This document shows, piece by piece, positions 13,466 through 14,998 of a stretch of 14,998 nucleotides of DNA. A model generated the notes under the pieces. The model was given only the letters and a program-made list of their open reading frames with translations, was not told where the DNA came from and did no database searches. A program made the translations under genes and the position numbers. The stretch is from an uncultured Corynebacterium sp. (lineage in GTDB: Bacteria; Actinomycetota; Actinomycetes; Mycobacteriales; Mycobacteriaceae). Location: assembly GCF_947253065.1 (NCBI RefSeq), contig NZ_CAMXWS010000041.1:1-14998 (forward strand). Direction: 5' to 3'. Positions within the stretch are counted from its first letter, which is position 1. The number at the start of each line of letters is the position of its first letter.

Positions 13466-13875
13466 TGACGGCTTCACCCCGCACCACGCTGACTCGCCGT
13501 GGCAACGTGACGGCGTGGATTTTAGTGGCTCTCCTGATCATCGCTTCAGTCGCGGGCGCATTGGTGTCCCATGCGCGTTCAAACGGTGCGAATAATCTCA
13601 CGGGCCCAGTGATCCAAGAAATTTCGATCAAGGGCATGAAGTACTTCCCCGCGCAGGTAGAGGTGGATCCGACCACCCCGGTTGTTTTGAAAATCACGAA
13701 TGAAGATGACCGAAACCACGACCTGAAGATCGGATCGCATTACTCGGGCATCATTCCGCCGGGAACAACAGTCGTCCGCGATTTTGGCACCTATGAATCG
13801 GATACCCAGGGCTGGTGCACAATGGCCTCGCACAGGGCACGAGGCATGGTCTTCGACGTGATCGTTACCAACTAG
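13465..13875 (+). CDS. Membrane-anchored cupredoxin-domain protein
   Basis: A 136-aa protein with one N-terminal hydrophobic segment (about 17-35, ILVALLIIASVAGALV) that probably anchors it outside the membrane, followed by a single cupredoxin domain (about 48-136). The likely type 1 copper ligands are all visible: His85 in RNHDLKIG, then Cys118, His123 and Met128 in GWCTMASHRARGM. The C-x4-H-x4-M spacing is that of rusticyanin. The same WC...HR..GM block occurs in the N-terminal cupredoxin domain of actinobacterial multicopper oxidases/nitrite reductases, so this looks like that domain encoded alone. A role in electron transfer or copper handling is inference. No ribosome site is visible; the TAATG overlap suggests reinitiation after the lipoprotein gene. 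It converges on the next gene with a 4-bp overlap. Confidence 0.82.
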   Translation: MTASPRTTLTRRGNVTAWILVALLIIASVAGALVSHARSNGANNLTGPVIQEISIKGMKYFPAQVEVDPTTPVVLKITNEDDRNHDLKIGSHYSGIIPPGTTVVRDFGTYESDTQGWCTMASHRARGMVFDVIVTN

Positions 13876-14998
13876 GCAGGCTTCGAGCTAGCTGCGGCTT
13901 TGCTCATGATCACGGCTCGCTGAGCTTTGACAGCGCGGGCCAACAGCGGAATAAAAACGACTAGGCACCCGCAGGCCAGCAAGCTGCACACAATCCGCGC
14001 AATTGACGACGGCGCGAAGAGCCAACCCACCAATGCGAGGTTGAAGACGAGTACACGCGCTCCTGCCGCACGGTCGAGTTCTTTCAGACTTGCCCGGGTC
14101 GCTGCTGGCCCACCCCCGATGGTGACAGGCATCAAATAGCTCATCGTTCCAATGAGCAGCTGTGCAGCAAAACCGACGAGAAGCGGAAGGACGGGGGCGG
14201 TGAGGGAATCCAAGTAGCCGTCGATAAGCAATGCCGACGTGCCGAATGTGGTGAGCGCCGCAACGAGCCATGCGACGGCGAGCAACACAGACATGCCCGA
14301 ATAAGAAAAATGCTCGCGCGGGTTTGTGGAAAACACACCAGCGCACCACGTTTGAAGTGCCCAAGCCCATGCCGCGGTATAAACAAGCACACCGAGCCCG
14401 AAAACAAGGGAGCTGCCAAACAGTGCACCAGCGACAGCAAGCACTAGGCCTGCACCGAGAATGACGAGGACATTGCGGGGATGAGCGACCATTGCCTTCA
14501 TCCGCCACATCGCGGGCAAGAGTACGACTAACGACGTCAACGCCGCGAATCCCACGAATCCGCCGATATTGAGGAGCATGTGCGAGAGCATGACGCGCTG
14601 CTCCCAAACACCGCCAAATTCAAGGGCGAGCGCAGCACCGAAGAGGCCACCGACAACTAGAGAAACTGCTGACGCCACATATCCCCATGTCATCGGCCGG
14701 AACCGTTTCGTCGGGTCTACAGCAACGATTTGCGCCCCGAGGCTTGCCGCATGCCAACCCAGTGAGCCGACGACCAGTGCAGAGCCGACCCATGTGAGAA
14801 CCCAGTGCAGCTGGACCTCGTTAAATAGCTGCCCAAGAAGGACAGCAACAACCCCGACATTCAGAATGCGGGAGCGCAATAGTTGGGCCGGGCGTGCTGA
14901 ATCCGGCAACTTCTGTTGCAAGAAGCGCTCGGTGAGGTTCTGTGACCACACCAGAATGGAATTCGTCAGAATACCCAGAGTGAAAATATGGATCAACA
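13872..14998 (-). CDS. Polytopic membrane protein, possibly copper/respiration-linked (5' end beyond the window)
   Basis: At least 375 residues with about eleven hydrophobic helices. The frame is open to the right edge, so the true start lies outside; the TTG at 14996 is just an internal Leu codon. The first visible residues, LIHIFTLGILTNSILVWSQ, and later blocks SHMLLNIGGFVGFAALTSL and LLIGTMSYLMPVTIGGGP, recall the membrane module fused to multicopper oxidase/nitrite reductase-type proteins in actinobacteria, and more distantly NnrS/heme-copper-like proteins. In this protein nothing follows the membrane part except a short basic tail. Conserved-looking His residues could bind metal or heme. 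Its stop lies in the same CTAG as the cupredoxin stop. Family assignment is tentative. Confidence 0.6.
   Translation of the reverse strand, partial: LIHIFTLGILTNSILVWSQNLTERFLQQKLPDSARPAQLLRSRILNVGVVAVLLGQLFNEVQLHWVLTWVGSALVVGSLGWHAASLGAQIVAVDPTKRFRPMTWGYVASAVSLVVGGLFGAALALEFGGVWEQRVMLSHMLLNIGGFVGFAALTSLVVLLPAMWRMKAMVAHPRNVLVILGAGLVLAVAGALFGSSLVFGLGVLVYTAAWAWALQTWCAGVFSTNPREHFSYSGMSVLLAVAWLVAALTTFGTSALLIDGYLDSLTAPVLPLLVGFAAQLLIGTMSYLMPVTIGGGPAATRASLKELDRAAGARVLVFNLALVGWLFAPSSIARIVCSLLACGCLVVFIPLLARAVKAQRAVIMSKAAASSKPA

Noticed and set aside
14994..14996. TTG as the start codon of the right-edge membrane protein
   Set aside because: The frame is still open at the edge and the codon sits inside a hydrophobic helix, so the true start must lie beyond the window.

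Overview
This window is chromosomal DNA from an actinobacterium, most likely a Corynebacterium. The reasons are the moderately high G+C, the long mirror ORFs opposite real genes, and a gene order I recall from C. glutamicum: pspA, clgR, cinA, pgsA, a YciI-family gene, terC, ftsK, a TIGR03085-family gene, rnj, dapA, thyX, dapB. Several genes have a TANNNT box 7-8 nt before the start codon and no Shine-Dalgarno, which is common in corynebacteria with leaderless mRNAs. I do not assign a species, and no mobile element, CRISPR array, tRNA or rRNA gene is visible.

Region 1 (1-2453, minus strand) is an envelope-stress and phospholipid block. pgsA, cinA and clgR are translationally coupled by 4-nt overlaps and are followed, after a stem-loop, by pspA, which runs off the left edge. 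Just beyond pgsA, the divergent yciI gene (2454-2738, plus) shares a very compact promoter region with it.

Region 2 (2745-4223, minus) is terC, encoding a TerC/Alx-type metal exporter. Its roughly 140-nt leader carries a yybP-ykoY (Mn2+) riboswitch. The aptamer closing strand can alternatively pair with the terC ribosome binding site. Between this leader and ftsK lies an unexplained 78-bp inverted repeat (4127-4204).

Region 3 (4224-12692, minus) holds ftsK (chromosome segregation at the septum), a TIGR03085-family DinB-like gene, and the run dapB-thyX-dapA-rnj. That run links lysine/diaminopimelate synthesis, dTMP synthesis and RNA decay. A tandem hairpin ends rnj, and the second hairpin contains what looks like the leaderless promoter of the next gene.

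Region 4 (12830-14998) is a less conserved neighbourhood. A lipoprotein with an AMIN-like domain is coupled by a 1-nt overlap to a membrane-anchored single-domain cupredoxin (type 1 copper ligands H85/C118/H123/M128). A polytopic membrane protein converges on the cupredoxin and shares a CTAG double stop with it; I infer a copper-linked membrane module.

The most striking regulatory structures are the terC riboswitch, the back-to-back pgsA/yciI promoters in which each -10 box occupies the other's -35 position, and the promoter buried in the rnj terminator hairpin.
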